This document shows, in pieces, positions 53,426-62,329 of a DNA stretch of 64,000 nt. The translations under genes and the position numbers were made by a program. The DNA lies in assembly GCF_000428045.1 (NCBI RefSeq), contig NZ_ATZE01000014.1, forward strand, positions 15,751 through 79,750. Reading direction: 5' to 3'. How positions within the stretch are numbered: position 1 is the stretch's first letter; each line of letters begins with the position of its first letter. Source of the stretch: Sedimenticola selenatireducens DSM 17993. GTDB lineage: Bacteria > Pseudomonadota > Gammaproteobacteria > Chromatiales > Chromatiaceae. The notes under the pieces are model-generated. The model was given only the letters and a program-made list of their open reading frames with translations. It was not told the DNA's origin and searched no databases.

Positions 53426-54501
53426 TGGGCCCCACTGCACGCATCGATCTCGCCGCGCTCGGGCATAATCTGCAAAAAGCCCGCGACTTTGTTCCGGGAA
53501 GCCGCATCTATGCAGTCATCAAGGCCAATGCCTACGGGCACGGAATGTTGCGGGTGGCGCCGTATCTGGTTGGCGCGGATGCCCTGGCGGTCGCCCGGGT
53601 CGAGGAGGCGGTAAAACTCCGCCAGGCCGGGGTAGATCGCCCGCTGTTGGTGCTGGAGGGGTTCTACGATGCCGCTGAACTGGAAGCGGCCGCACATTAT
53701 CAGCTTGAGGTGGCGGTTCATCAGCAGGAGCAGATAGATATGCTGCGCCAGCGGCGCCTGACCCATCCGCTCGTCTGCTGGCTGAAAGTGGACAGCGGTA
53801 TGCACCGCCTGGGATTCCAGCCGGCTGCGGTGGAGGCCGCCTGGCAGGCGCTTCAAAGTGATCCCTCTGTTGCCGCGGGGGTGCGTCTGATGACCCATCT
53901 CTCTTCGGCCGATGATCTCAATGACCCGGCCACCTCGACGCAGATTGCGACCTTCAGGCCTTTCGTAGAAAGGTTTCGCAGCCCGTGCTCCATCGCCAAT
54001 TCGGCCGGTATTATCGGCTGGCCGACGGCAAAGTCCGACTGGGTCAGACCCGGCATCATGCTCTATGGCGCGTCCCCGATGCTTGGGCAGACCGGTGAGC
54101 AGATCGGTCTGAAGCCGGTGATGACGCTGCAGAGCCGGCTGATCGCGATCAACCATTTTGCCAAGGGAAGTCCCATCGGTTATAGCGGTAACTGGGTCTG
54201 CCCGGAAAATATGCCGGTCGGTGTGGTTGCCGCGGGCTATGGCGATGGCTATCCGCGGCATGCCCCATCCGGCACCCCGGTACTTCTCAATGGCAGTCGG
54301 GTGCCGCTGATCGGGCGGGTGTCGATGGATATGCTGACTATTGATCTGCGCAGCCAGCGGGCTGCCAGGCTTGGCGATCCGGTGACCCTCTGGGGTGAGG
54401 GACTGCCGGCGGAGGTGGTTGCCGATCAGGCCGGGACCATCGCCTATGAGCTGTTCTGTGGAGTGACCCAACGGGTGCTGTTTGAAGAGATCAATGGATA
54501 G
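53425..54501 (+). CDS. alr: alanine racemase
   Basis: A 358-residue PLP enzyme that makes D-alanine for peptidoglycan. PLP-lysine motif AVIKANAYGHG near residue 33 and the catalytic Tyr region (MLYGASPML and PIGYSGNWV) are present. It overlaps dnaB by one base, the common dnaB-alr arrangement. Confidence 0.95.
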   Translation: MGPTARIDLAALGHNLQKARDFVPGSRIYAVIKANAYGHGMLRVAPYLVGADALAVARVEEAVKLRQAGVDRPLLVLEGFYDAAELEAAAHYQLEVAVHQQEQIDMLRQRRLTHPLVCWLKVDSGMHRLGFQPAAVEAAWQALQSDPSVAAGVRLMTHLSSADDLNDPATSTQIATFRPFVERFRSPCSIANSAGIIGWPTAKSDWVRPGIMLYGASPMLGQTGEQIGLKPVMTLQSRLIAINHFAKGSPIGYSGNWVCPENMPVGVVAAGYGDGYPRHAPSGTPVLLNGSRVPLIGRVSMDMLTIDLRSQRAARLGDPVTLWGEGLPAEVVADQAGTIAYELFCGVTQRVLFEEING

Positions 54502-54510
54502 GGGTAACGC

Positions 54511-55893
54511 ATGGCGGGCGTGAGCGGCAAGAAAGCTGGGAAATCCATCTATATCTGCACTGACTGCGGCGGTCAGTTTCAGAAATGGGCCGGACAGTGC
54601 GCCGATTGTAAGGGCTGGAATACCCTGCAGGAGTCGATTGCTCCTGCCGCTTCCCCGGCTGGCTCGCGCTTTGCCGGCTACGCGGGCGACGCCAACCAGA
54701 ATCAGATCCGCAATCTCGCTGATGTCTCACCGGAGCAACGCAGCGGTGAGCCCACCGGTCTGGCTGAACTGGATCGGGTCCTCGGTGGCGGACTTGTGGG
54801 TGGTTCGGTAGTCCTGATCGGGGGTGACCCGGGGATCGGGAAGTCGACTCTGCTGATCCAGACCATGGCCCAGTTGTCGGCCCGGCTCAAGACACTCTAC
54901 ATCAGTGGTGAAGAGTCTCCGGAACAGATCAGTTTAAGAGCCATGCGGCTTAGTTTGAACAGTGACGGATTACGGCTGCTGGCCGAGACCGGTGTCGAGC
55001 GAATTATTGCTCTGGCCCGGCAAGAAAGTCCGGCTGTCATGGTGGTGGATTCGATCCAGACTCTGTATACCGAGCAGCTGCAATCCGCCCCCGGATCCGT
55101 GGCCCAGGTCAGGGAGTCGGCCGCCCAGTTGGTGCGATTTGCCAAACAGACCGGCACTACCGTGTTTCTGGTCGGCCATGTAACAAAGGAGGGAGCACTG
55201 GCCGGTCCCCGGGTGCTGGAGCATATGGTGGATACCGTGCTCTATTTCGAGGGCGAGTCAGGCAGCCAGTTTCGTCTCATCCGTACCATCAAGAACCGTT
55301 TTGGTGCGGTCAATGAGCTGGGTGTTTTTGCCATGACGGATCGGGGGCTGCGCGAGGTGAATAACCCTTCCGCCATCTTTCTATCCCGCCATGGAGAGGC
55401 GGTCCCGGGCAGTGTGATCCTGGTGACGCGGGAGGGCAGTCGGCCACTGCTGGTGGAAGTACAGGCCCTGGTGGACGAGAGTCCGCTCGCCAATCCGCGC
55501 CGTGTCACCCTGGGCCTGGAGCAGAACCGGCTATCCATGCTGTTGGCGGTGCTGCACCGGCATACCGGTATTGCCATGTTTGATCAGGATGTTTATGTCA
55601 ACGTGGTTGGCGGAGTGAGGATTACCGAGACCGCCTCCGATCTGCCGCTGTTACTGTCCGTGCTCTCCAGTTTTCGGGACCGGGTGGTGCCTCGGGAACT
55701 GGTGGCTTTCGGTGAAGTGGGGCTGGCGGGTGAAATACGGCCTGTGCCGAATGGGCTGGAGCGGTTGCGGGAGGCCGCCAAGCACGGATTCAGTCGAGCT
55801 ATCGTGCCCCGTGCCAACGCGCCAAAAAAGGCGATTGATGGGATAGAGGTGTCTGCTGTTGATCGGCTGTCGGACGTGTTGGATCTGTTCTAG
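54511..55893 (+). CDS. radA: DNA repair protein RadA
   Basis: A 460-residue RecA-like recombination mediator. N-terminal zinc finger (CTDCGGQFQKWAGQCADC), Walker A GGDPGIGKSTL, KNRFG motif, and C-terminal Lon-like domain (GEVGLAGEIRPVPNGLERLR) are complete. It is 9 bases downstream of alr. Confidence 0.95.
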   Translation: MAGVSGKKAGKSIYICTDCGGQFQKWAGQCADCKGWNTLQESIAPAASPAGSRFAGYAGDANQNQIRNLADVSPEQRSGEPTGLAELDRVLGGGLVGGSVVLIGGDPGIGKSTLLIQTMAQLSARLKTLYISGEESPEQISLRAMRLSLNSDGLRLLAETGVERIIALARQESPAVMVVDSIQTLYTEQLQSAPGSVAQVRESAAQLVRFAKQTGTTVFLVGHVTKEGALAGPRVLEHMVDTVLYFEGESGSQFRLIRTIKNRFGAVNELGVFAMTDRGLREVNNPSAIFLSRHGEAVPGSVILVTREGSRPLLVEVQALVDESPLANPRRVTLGLEQNRLSMLLAVLHRHTGIAMFDQDVYVNVVGGVRITETASDLPLLLSVLSSFRDRVVPRELVAFGEVGLAGEIRPVPNGLERLREAAKHGFSRAIVPRANAPKKAIDGIEVSAVDRLSDVLDLF

Positions 55894-55919
55894 GCGTCTG
55901 TCGGCCAATCCCGACGCGT

Positions 55920-56285
55920 TTAGCCAAGCGCGGACAGTTCACGCTCCAGCGACGCGGTATCACCCAGATTCAGTTCCACCAGTCGACGCAGGTGACTAAT
56001 ACTCTCCATGTCGATATGCACGCAGTGCATCCCTATCTGTGCGTTCTCAAGGTGGGCGATCTGCGCCTCCATGTCTATAAAGATATCGTCACCGAGCCGG
56101 ATGTTGAGCAATACTGTGTCGCCGGATTTCCCGTTAAAGCCTGTCGCGGTTTCCAGTAGTGCGCCGTTCAGGGAGATATCGATCAGTTTACTGTGGAAAT
56201 GTTTGTTGTTGTGGGAAACGGTCACCGGGGCATCGAACAGTATCCGGTGAAAATTACGACGCTCATCTTTATCTACGGTGGTCAT
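55920..56285 (-). CDS. PilZ-domain protein
   Basis: A 121-residue protein with a single PilZ domain: the N-terminal arginines ERRNFHR and the DxSxxG motif DISLNGALLE bind cyclic di-GMP. The start at MTTVDKDERRNF is chosen since the upstream frame overlaps the FHA gene. It probably works in motility or biofilm control near the flagellar genes. Confidence 0.85.
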   Translation of the reverse strand: MTTVDKDERRNFHRILFDAPVTVSHNNKHFHSKLIDISLNGALLETATGFNGKSGDTVLLNIRLGDDIFIDMEAQIAHLENAQIGMHCVHIDMESISHLRRLVELNLGDTASLERELSALG

Positions 56286-56334
56286 GGCAATAATACCGGT
56301 CGCTGATTGCTGAAGGGGATGAACCTTGAGTCCA

Positions 56335-57021
56335 TCACATAGCGGCAGATTGTTCAATCTCCTCATGAAACCGCATTCTGATATTACCCATTTGGATTTC
56401 GTTGCCTTCCCGCAGGCGAACACAGCTGTTGCCGATGGATTGGTTGTTCACCTTGGGCGGGACATCGCCTTCCAGATGCGAGATGTAGTAACCGTCATTC
56501 CGGTGCGCAATCACTGCGCACTCATCACCGGTCAATCCGAGTCGGGTGAGTCCCCGTTGCAATGGAATGATTTTTCCCAGGTGTCTGCCGCTCAGAATCT
56601 GAATGGTTCCGGTAGGTAGTGTGTTAATGCAGTGAAGTAGTTGATCAAAGGCGTTTTTTGACACGCCTGGTTGCCGCCCTGGCTGATTGATTGAATGCAC
56701 ATTGTCTTTGAGGAAGGTCGGATTCAGGCCAATGGCGTTTTCTGAAAAGAAAAGCTCATGTTTGCCAATCTGGATAATATCCCCATGAGAAAGCTGGGTT
56801 GCTGTGGTGATTGGATGATGATTGACCCAGACCTTGTGGTCGTCAATTGGGGAGATATGGCACTGTTCGTTGTTCAGCGTGATTAGTGCATGCCGCTCGG
56901 CGACCGCCAGGCTTTCAATATGAATCCCGGCATCCGCGGCTCGGCCGATGGTGGCGGTTGTTTCACTCAGATTGTGCAGTCCGATGAAACGCCCTTTAAA
57001 GCATAAGGTTAACTTGGGCAT
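56335..57021 (-). CDS. FHA-domain protein
   Basis: A 228-residue cytoplasmic protein with FHA-like regions (TATIGRAADAGIHIESLAVA with ERHALITL, then GRHLGKIIPLQRGLTRLGLT). FHA domains bind phosphothreonine peptides. It lies directly upstream of the PilZ gene on the same strand. Partner unknown. Confidence 0.75.
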   Translation of the reverse strand: MPKLTLCFKGRFIGLHNLSETTATIGRAADAGIHIESLAVAERHALITLNNEQCHISPIDDHKVWVNHHPITTATQLSHGDIIQIGKHELFFSENAIGLNPTFLKDNVHSINQPGRQPGVSKNAFDQLLHCINTLPTGTIQILSGRHLGKIIPLQRGLTRLGLTGDECAVIAHRNDGYYISHLEGDVPPKVNNQSIGNSCVRLREGNEIQMGNIRMRFHEEIEQSAAM

Positions 57022-57261
57022 GGCAGTGATTATTGCTTTGATTGTCAGTTTTCAGAGAAAAAACATCACATTGGTGCTATGTTTAGCGGCCGGTGCGAAG
57101 CGGACTGAAGTTACTAATGTGAATTAAGTCACGATAATAGCATTGTGGGCGCAAAGGATACCGGGGCATTCGGTCTTGTTGCCGGACGGCCGTTAACCAA
57201 AGCGGGCCAGTAATCTGTTGCAATCCACTAGTGCGGCGAATCAGCGGGTGCCAGTTCTTCG
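57022..57261. other. intergenic region
   Basis: 240 bases between the FHA gene and the CorC-like gene; it must hold the FHA promoter. No gene or clear structure seen. Confidence 0.4.
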
Positions 57262-58533
57262 TTATGTTTCCGCCGGGTATTTTTGCGGCTGGATTCGAAC
57301 CATTCGGACCATATTGTCCTTGATCTGCAGAATCTCTACCGGATAGCCTGCCAGCAACAGGCTGGTACCGGGTTCAGGAATTGTCTCCATATATTCGATA
57401 ATCAAGCCGCTGATGGTCCGGGGGCCGTCAACCGGTAGCTCCCAATGATAGGTACGCACCAGTTCTTTAATATTGGCGCTACCGGAAACCAGAAAGCTGC
57501 CATCCTCCTGCGGTTGAACCTCCTGCACGCTATCTGCCGGGTCGGTACTGAATTCACCAACGATCTCTTCCAGCAGATCAACCAGAGTGACCAGGCCCAG
57601 CAGGTCACCGTACTCATCCACGATCATACCAATGCGCTGCTTTTTTCGTTGAAAGTTGATTAGCTGCCGATTGAGCGGGGTGCCCTCCGGTATGAAGTAG
57701 GGTGGGTCGCAGATTTCCCGAATGACTGCATGGGTCAGCTCGCCGTGGGTAAGCGCATGCATCGCCTTTCTGACATGAATGGTGCCCACGATATCATCGA
57801 TGCCGCCGTCAAATACGGGCAGGCGGGTATAGGCGCTGTTTTGTAACTGTTTGATGATCTCCTCTATTGGCTCTTCCAGATCGATACCGTCCACCTCGTT
57901 CCGGGGAATCATGATGTCTTCCACCGCCAGCTTCTCCAGGTCAAGAATACTGAGCAGCATTTTTTGATGGCGCTTTGGTATCATGGCGCCGGCTTCGATG
58001 ACTACCGTCCTCAGCTCCTCCTTGCTGAGAAACTGATCATCCATATCATCCGGTGAAACATTAAGTAATCGAAGGATCATATTGGCGATGCTGTTGACCA
58101 CCCAGACCAGCGGGTAGAGCAGCCGTAGCAGCGGGGTATAAACAAATGCCGCCGGAAACGCCAGTTGCTCCGGTTTCAGCGCGGCGAGGGTTTTTGGTGC
58201 CACTTCGGCAAAAATGAGAATCACCAGGGTTAGCAAAAAGGCCGCCACGGCTATCGCTGCCTCGCCGCCCAGACGCAGGGCGATTACCGTTGCCAGTGAC
58301 GAGGCCATGATATTGACGAAGTTGTTCCCAAGCAGAATCAATCCGATCAGCCTGTCGGGGCGCTCCAGTAGTTTGCTTGCCCGGACGGCGCCGTGATGCC
58401 CGATCTTGGAGAGATGGCGCAGGCGGTATCGGTTAAGTGTCATGAGGGCTGTTTCTGATCCGGAAAAGAACGCCGATAACAGAATCAGAAAAATGAGTAT
58501 GCCGAACAGCATACCGGTTGAGATGTCGCTCAA
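57262..58533 (-). CDS. CNNM/CorC-type membrane transporter with CBS domains
   Basis: A 423-residue protein: a DUF21 membrane region (ILIFLILLSAFFSGSETALM near the start), two CBS domains (VEDIMIPRNEVDGIDLEEPI, DEYGDLLGLVTLVDLLEEIV) and a CorC_HlyC domain at the end. Members are linked to Mg/Co export or membrane stress. The start is taken as TTG at 58533 with AAGG upstream, since the in-frame extension to 58596 is not typical. Confidence 0.85.
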   Translation of the reverse strand: MSDISTGMLFGILIFLILLSAFFSGSETALMTLNRYRLRHLSKIGHHGAVRASKLLERPDRLIGLILLGNNFVNIMASSLATVIALRLGGEAAIAVAAFLLTLVILIFAEVAPKTLAALKPEQLAFPAAFVYTPLLRLLYPLVWVVNSIANMILRLLNVSPDDMDDQFLSKEELRTVVIEAGAMIPKRHQKMLLSILDLEKLAVEDIMIPRNEVDGIDLEEPIEEIIKQLQNSAYTRLPVFDGGIDDIVGTIHVRKAMHALTHGELTHAVIREICDPPYFIPEGTPLNRQLINFQRKKQRIGMIVDEYGDLLGLVTLVDLLEEIVGEFSTDPADSVQEVQPQEDGSFLVSGSANIKELVRTYHWELPVDGPRTISGLIIEYMETIPEPGTSLLLAGYPVEILQIKDNMVRMVRIQPQKYPAET

Positions 58534-58670
58534 AGGACGCGCCTTCTGTAGTATAAAGTGAGTGTCATTTCTAAGCTGCCTGTTTTGTGATGTCAAGCCA
58601 GGTTGCTCTGAGTGTTGTGTGATCGGACATCGTATCAGCTGTCGCTATGGATATGCTTGGTGGAGGGGAT

Positions 58671-59255
58671 ATGCCAAATCAGCAGGATGATCAGAATTCC
58701 AGGGGAGTATCATTCAGCGGAACTATGCCGGTTCAATGGGAAGAGCGAACGCTGGACGGGCCATTAAGCCGACTGGAGACAGATGAGAAAAACGCACGCC
58801 TGCTGAAGGCCATGCTGGTCTCACAGGATCTGCAGTATGAATATGGTGACGAATCCGGAGATCGGGGAGTGGCCGATCTTGCCCGGGTTGAGGCCAAGCT
58901 CGATCTGTTGCTTGATATGGTTTCACAATTGTTGCGGAGTGAACAACAGGACGCGATACAAACGACGGTGGTTCTCTGGCTGACCGGAGCTTCATGGGTC
59001 AGCTCGGACGATCATTTGCCCTCGGTGGGCGAGCGGCTCTGGCTGGCTCTATACATTGATTCGCGCCTGGCTCAGCCACTCAGGCTACCGGTTCTGGTAA
59101 CGGATATCACAAGCCATGGTGGGACGTCACAGATCACTGTCGCGTTTGAATCACTTGATGAGCCGGTCGAAGACCTTCTGGGGAAGCTGATTTTTCGCCA
59201 GCATCGTCGCATGATCGCTCAGCAAAAGGCAGAAAAAAGATCCGGACCGGACTGA
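58671..59255 (+). CDS. atypical PilZ (tPilZ) protein
   Basis: A 194-residue protein of the tetrameric/atypical PilZ type: an N-terminal region, a coiled helix (ARVEAKLDLLLDMVSQLLRS) and a degenerate PilZ fold (SHGGTSQITVAFESLDEPVE) without the Arg motif. The start at 58671 follows GGAGGGG. Often a non-binding partner of true PilZ proteins. It precedes the flagellar regulator. Confidence 0.7.
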   Translation: MPNQQDDQNSRGVSFSGTMPVQWEERTLDGPLSRLETDEKNARLLKAMLVSQDLQYEYGDESGDRGVADLARVEAKLDLLLDMVSQLLRSEQQDAIQTTVVLWLTGASWVSSDDHLPSVGERLWLALYIDSRLAQPLRLPVLVTDITSHGGTSQITVAFESLDEPVEDLLGKLIFRQHRRMIAQQKAEKRSGPD

Positions 59256-59326
59256 AGGAATATTATTAATATATTCAGTAAATACAACAAGTAATAGCAA
59301 TTATCTTAAATAAAAATTAAAATGTA

Positions 59327-59349
59327 ATGCTAGCTATCTGTGCTAGCAT
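59327..59349. promoter_or_regulatory. dyad upstream of fleQ
   Basis: Arms atgctagc and gctagcat are perfect around a 7-base centre. It is in an A/T-rich leader 150 bases before fleQ and may be an operator or the terminator of the gene before. Confidence 0.4.
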
Positions 59350-59404
59350 CAATATTTATCAGGTATTTTCATGCAGTGTCAGCAGATTGATAAGCGACAA
59401 TATT

Positions 59405-59433
59405 TTGACAATTCACTCGTAAGCTGGTTAACT
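59405..59433 (+). promoter_or_regulatory. possible sigma-70 promoter of fleQ
   Basis: TTGACA (59405-59410) is followed after 17 bases by ttaact. The -35 is perfect but the -10 is weak. Confidence 0.3.
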
Positions 59434-59495
59434 CCTTGCCTCATGTGGTTTTTATCAGAACAGAGCAGTTTTATCGAGGGCCAGGGATATGGGCA

Positions 59496-60974
59496 ATGAA
59501 AGGTAAACTGTTAGAGGCCTTTGAAATGTTGCATAACGGTTGCTTGTTGCTAGTGGATTGTGATCAGGAACGAATAGATTATCTTCGTACCATATTCCAT
59601 TTTATCGACTATGAGCTGGAGACTGTAAGTGATTGGGCCTCGCTGAAGCAGCGGCTTACCGAGCGGGACAAGGATAAGTGCACTTCTGTGTTGATTGGCC
59701 CTGATTTTTCTTCGGATGAAAGGAAGCAGTTGATCGGTGTGATCAGGGAAGAAACGACCGATATTGCACTACTCCAGCTTTTGAGAAAAGATCAAACAAC
59801 CGCCAACGTGCACGTGGAGTCCCCCTGCATAGGTGCTGTTTCCATCCCCAGCCAGTATGAGGAGCTGATCGGCCTGTTGTACAAGGCACAACTGTTCCAG
59901 GAGAATTGCCAAAACAAAAGCAGCGGACAACGGCCGTTGGAGCTTTTCCGAAGCCTGTCCGGCAACAGTCGGGCGACCAAGCAGATCAACAAAATGATCG
60001 AACAAGTGGCCGATACCGAGGCCACGGTACTGATATTGGGTGAATCGGGGACCGGCAAAGAGGTGGTCGCGCGAAAGCTCCACTACAACTCATCGCGGCG
60101 TGGAAAGCCCTTCGTGCCGGTGAATTGCGGTGCTATACCGGCCGACCTGCTGGAGAGTGAGCTGTTTGGACATGAAAAGGGTGCCTTTACCGGCGCCATC
60201 AGTGCCAGGCAGGGTCGGTTTGAAATGGCCGATGGTGGCACCCTGTTTCTGGATGAAATCGGCGATATGAGTATGCCGATGCAGGTCAAGCTGTTGCGGG
60301 TTCTGCAGGAGCGTTCTTTTGAACGTGTCGGCAGCAACAAAACCATACAGTGCAACGTCAGGATCATTGCAGCTACCCACCGGAATCTTGAAGAGGCGAT
60401 CAAGGAAAATCGCTTCCGCGAGGACCTCTATTACAGGCTGAATGTATTTCCAATAGAAATGCCGCCTTTACGGGAGCGGCGCGATGATATCCCGGTACTG
60501 GTCAATGATCTGATTGCGCGAATTGAAAAAGAGAAGCGTGGATCAGTGCGGTTGACTCCGGCCGCGGTCATGGCGCTGACCCAATTTAAGTGGCCGGGAA
60601 ATGTCCGGGAACTGGCGAATCTTATTGAGCGGCTGGCCATCCTTTATCCCTACGGAATTGTTGATGTCAAGGATCTTCCGGAGAAGTTCCGGGTCGGTAT
60701 GACAATCAGCGAATCCACCGGTGACCTTCCCGAGGTGACTGTGTTGGGAGAAGAGTCTGGTGTGGTTGAGAGTGTTCCACGACTCCCTAATGAGGGGATT
60801 GACCTTAAAACCCATCTCAGTAACCTGGAGCTGAATCTGATCCGTCAGGCGTTGGATGAGTCTGATGGTGTAGTTGCCCATGCCGCCAAGCGCCTCAATA
60901 TGCGCAGAACAACTCTGGTCGAGAAGTTGCGCAAATTCGGTCTTCAGCGCACCCATGAAACGACAAATATTTGA
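59496..60974 (+). CDS. fleQ: flagellar master regulator FleQ (sigma-54 activator)
   Basis: A 492-residue enhancer-binding protein. The N-terminal receiver-like domain (NGCLLLVDCDQERIDYLRTI) is followed by AAA+ (Walker A GESGTGKEVVARKL, GAFTGA in GAFTGAISARQG, arginine finger) and a Fis-type HTH (AKRLNMRRTTLVEKLRKFGL). It switches on fleSR and other class II flagellar genes with sigma-54. Start at 59496 after an AGGGAT; earlier in-frame ATG at 59436 is possible. Confidence 0.92.
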   Translation: MKGKLLEAFEMLHNGCLLLVDCDQERIDYLRTIFHFIDYELETVSDWASLKQRLTERDKDKCTSVLIGPDFSSDERKQLIGVIREETTDIALLQLLRKDQTTANVHVESPCIGAVSIPSQYEELIGLLYKAQLFQENCQNKSSGQRPLELFRSLSGNSRATKQINKMIEQVADTEATVLILGESGTGKEVVARKLHYNSSRRGKPFVPVNCGAIPADLLESELFGHEKGAFTGAISARQGRFEMADGGTLFLDEIGDMSMPMQVKLLRVLQERSFERVGSNKTIQCNVRIIAATHRNLEEAIKENRFREDLYYRLNVFPIEMPPLRERRDDIPVLVNDLIARIEKEKRGSVRLTPAAVMALTQFKWPGNVRELANLIERLAILYPYGIVDVKDLPEKFRVGMTISESTGDLPEVTVLGEESGVVESVPRLPNEGIDLKTHLSNLELNLIRQALDESDGVVAHAAKRLNMRRTTLVEKLRKFGLQRTHETTNI

Positions 60975-61025
60975 CTAGCTCGTTTACAATAAAGCTAAGG
61001 CATTGAAAAATAATAAATAAAAAAA

Positions 61026-61042
61026 TTGGCATGTTATTTGTT
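61026..61042 (+). promoter_or_regulatory. sigma-54 promoter of fleS
   Basis: ttggcatgttatttgtt fits TGGCACG-N4-TTGCT with GG (61028-61029) and G-T in place of GC at -12 after 10 bases. It is 51 bases before the fleS start, as expected for a FleQ-dependent gene. Confidence 0.6.
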
Positions 61043-61093
61043 ATCTGATGATTAAGCGTGGGCTTTTACTCCGCAAGCGTCAAATAACGGTAC

Positions 61094-62329
61094 ATGCCAA
61101 TGGCAATGCAAAATAGTGTGCGACGTGAACAACTCGAAGATGCCTTCCAGATTTTTAATCAGGTGTCGGGACAGCTGGTTGATTCTTATCATCAGTTGCA
61201 GCAACAAGTTGTCCGCCTTACCAGTGAACTTTCCGAAGCCCGCAGCGAACGCCTGTTGCAGCTGGCGGAAAAGGAGTCATTGGCCAACCGCCTGGTCCAC
61301 CTGTTGGAAACCCTGCCTGCCGCCGTTGTCGTGTTGGATGGCGACGGTCTGGTCAAACAGATCAACTCTGCAGCGCGAGAGATATTCCCTGGCATCGAAG
61401 TCAATTGTGAGTGGCACCAGATACAACAGCGTCATTTTAAACCCGGTCAGGCGGAGGGTGAGCAGTTGCTCATATCCGGCCGACTGGTTTCGCTGACCCA
61501 GCGCTCCCTCGCCCCGGAGTCAGGAAGTATCCTGTTGCTTCTGGATGTCACGGAAGCGCGTCAGATGCAGGAGCGGATTTCCCGTAAACAACGGCTGAGT
61601 GTCATGGGTGAAATGGCGGCCCAACTGGCGCATCAGATCAGGACCCCACTTAGTTCGGCGTTGCTCTATACATCACACCTGTCACGCGATGACCTCTCTC
61701 GTCAGCAGCGCGAAAAATTTTCTACACGCTGTATTGAACGTCTGCACCACATGGAGAGTCAGGTGAACGACATGCTCAGCTTTGCGCGGGGAGGGCAGTT
61801 TGAGCTGACCCCACTCTCTGCCAATGAGCTGTTAATGGAACTGGTTCGGAATCTGGAGTTGCTCTGTCAGGAGCACGAAGCGGTTCTTGAATATCGAATT
61901 CAACTCGATGCGGATATCAGAATCAACGGAAACTCCGCAGCACTGTCGGGTGCCCTGTTGAATGTCGCACTGAATGCGCTACAGCAGAACGGTCGGATAC
62001 ATCTGAAGATTTATGCTGAAAGGCAGGCCGGGAATGTGCGGATCAGCATTAGCGATGACGGGGCCGGGATTAGTGTTGAAAACCAGCAGCGTATTTTTGA
62101 TCCTTTTTTTACCACTCGACCTGATGGCACCGGACTTGGTCTTGCCGTTGTCCAATCGGTCGTTCTGAGCCACCAGGGCAAGCTCACAGTAGAGAGCACG
62201 CCTGGTGAAGGTAGCTGTTTTTATATTCTTTTGCCGCTGTCAATGGATCATTGCGGAGAGCCGATCACTGCTCCCGAATGTCATGAAGAGAGTGGCTGCA
62301 AAACCGCAGTAGGAGTCCTGCATGAGTGA
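61094..62329 (+). CDS. fleS: flagellar sensor kinase FleS/FlrB
   Basis: A 411-residue cytoplasmic kinase with an N-terminal helix and PAS-like domain, HisKA (AQLAHQIRTPLSSALLYTSH, His near residue 180), and HATPase (NVALNALQQNG, GISVENQQRIFDPFFTTRPD). It has no membrane helices. FleS phosphorylates FleR. The start codon has several in-frame ATG alternatives. Stop overlaps fleR by 8 bases. Confidence 0.9.
   Translation: MPMAMQNSVRREQLEDAFQIFNQVSGQLVDSYHQLQQQVVRLTSELSEARSERLLQLAEKESLANRLVHLLETLPAAVVVLDGDGLVKQINSAAREIFPGIEVNCEWHQIQQRHFKPGQAEGEQLLISGRLVSLTQRSLAPESGSILLLLDVTEARQMQERISRKQRLSVMGEMAAQLAHQIRTPLSSALLYTSHLSRDDLSRQQREKFSTRCIERLHHMESQVNDMLSFARGGQFELTPLSANELLMELVRNLELLCQEHEAVLEYRIQLDADIRINGNSAALSGALLNVALNALQQNGRIHLKIYAERQAGNVRISISDDGAGISVENQQRIFDPFFTTRPDGTGLGLAVVQSVVLSHQGKLTVESTPGEGSCFYILLPLSMDHCGEPITAPECHEESGCKTAVGVLHE

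Noticed and set aside
52271-53440. A 389-residue reverse frame opposite dnaB
   Set aside because: Antisense shadow of dnaB; composition of the type seen in GC-rich shadows.
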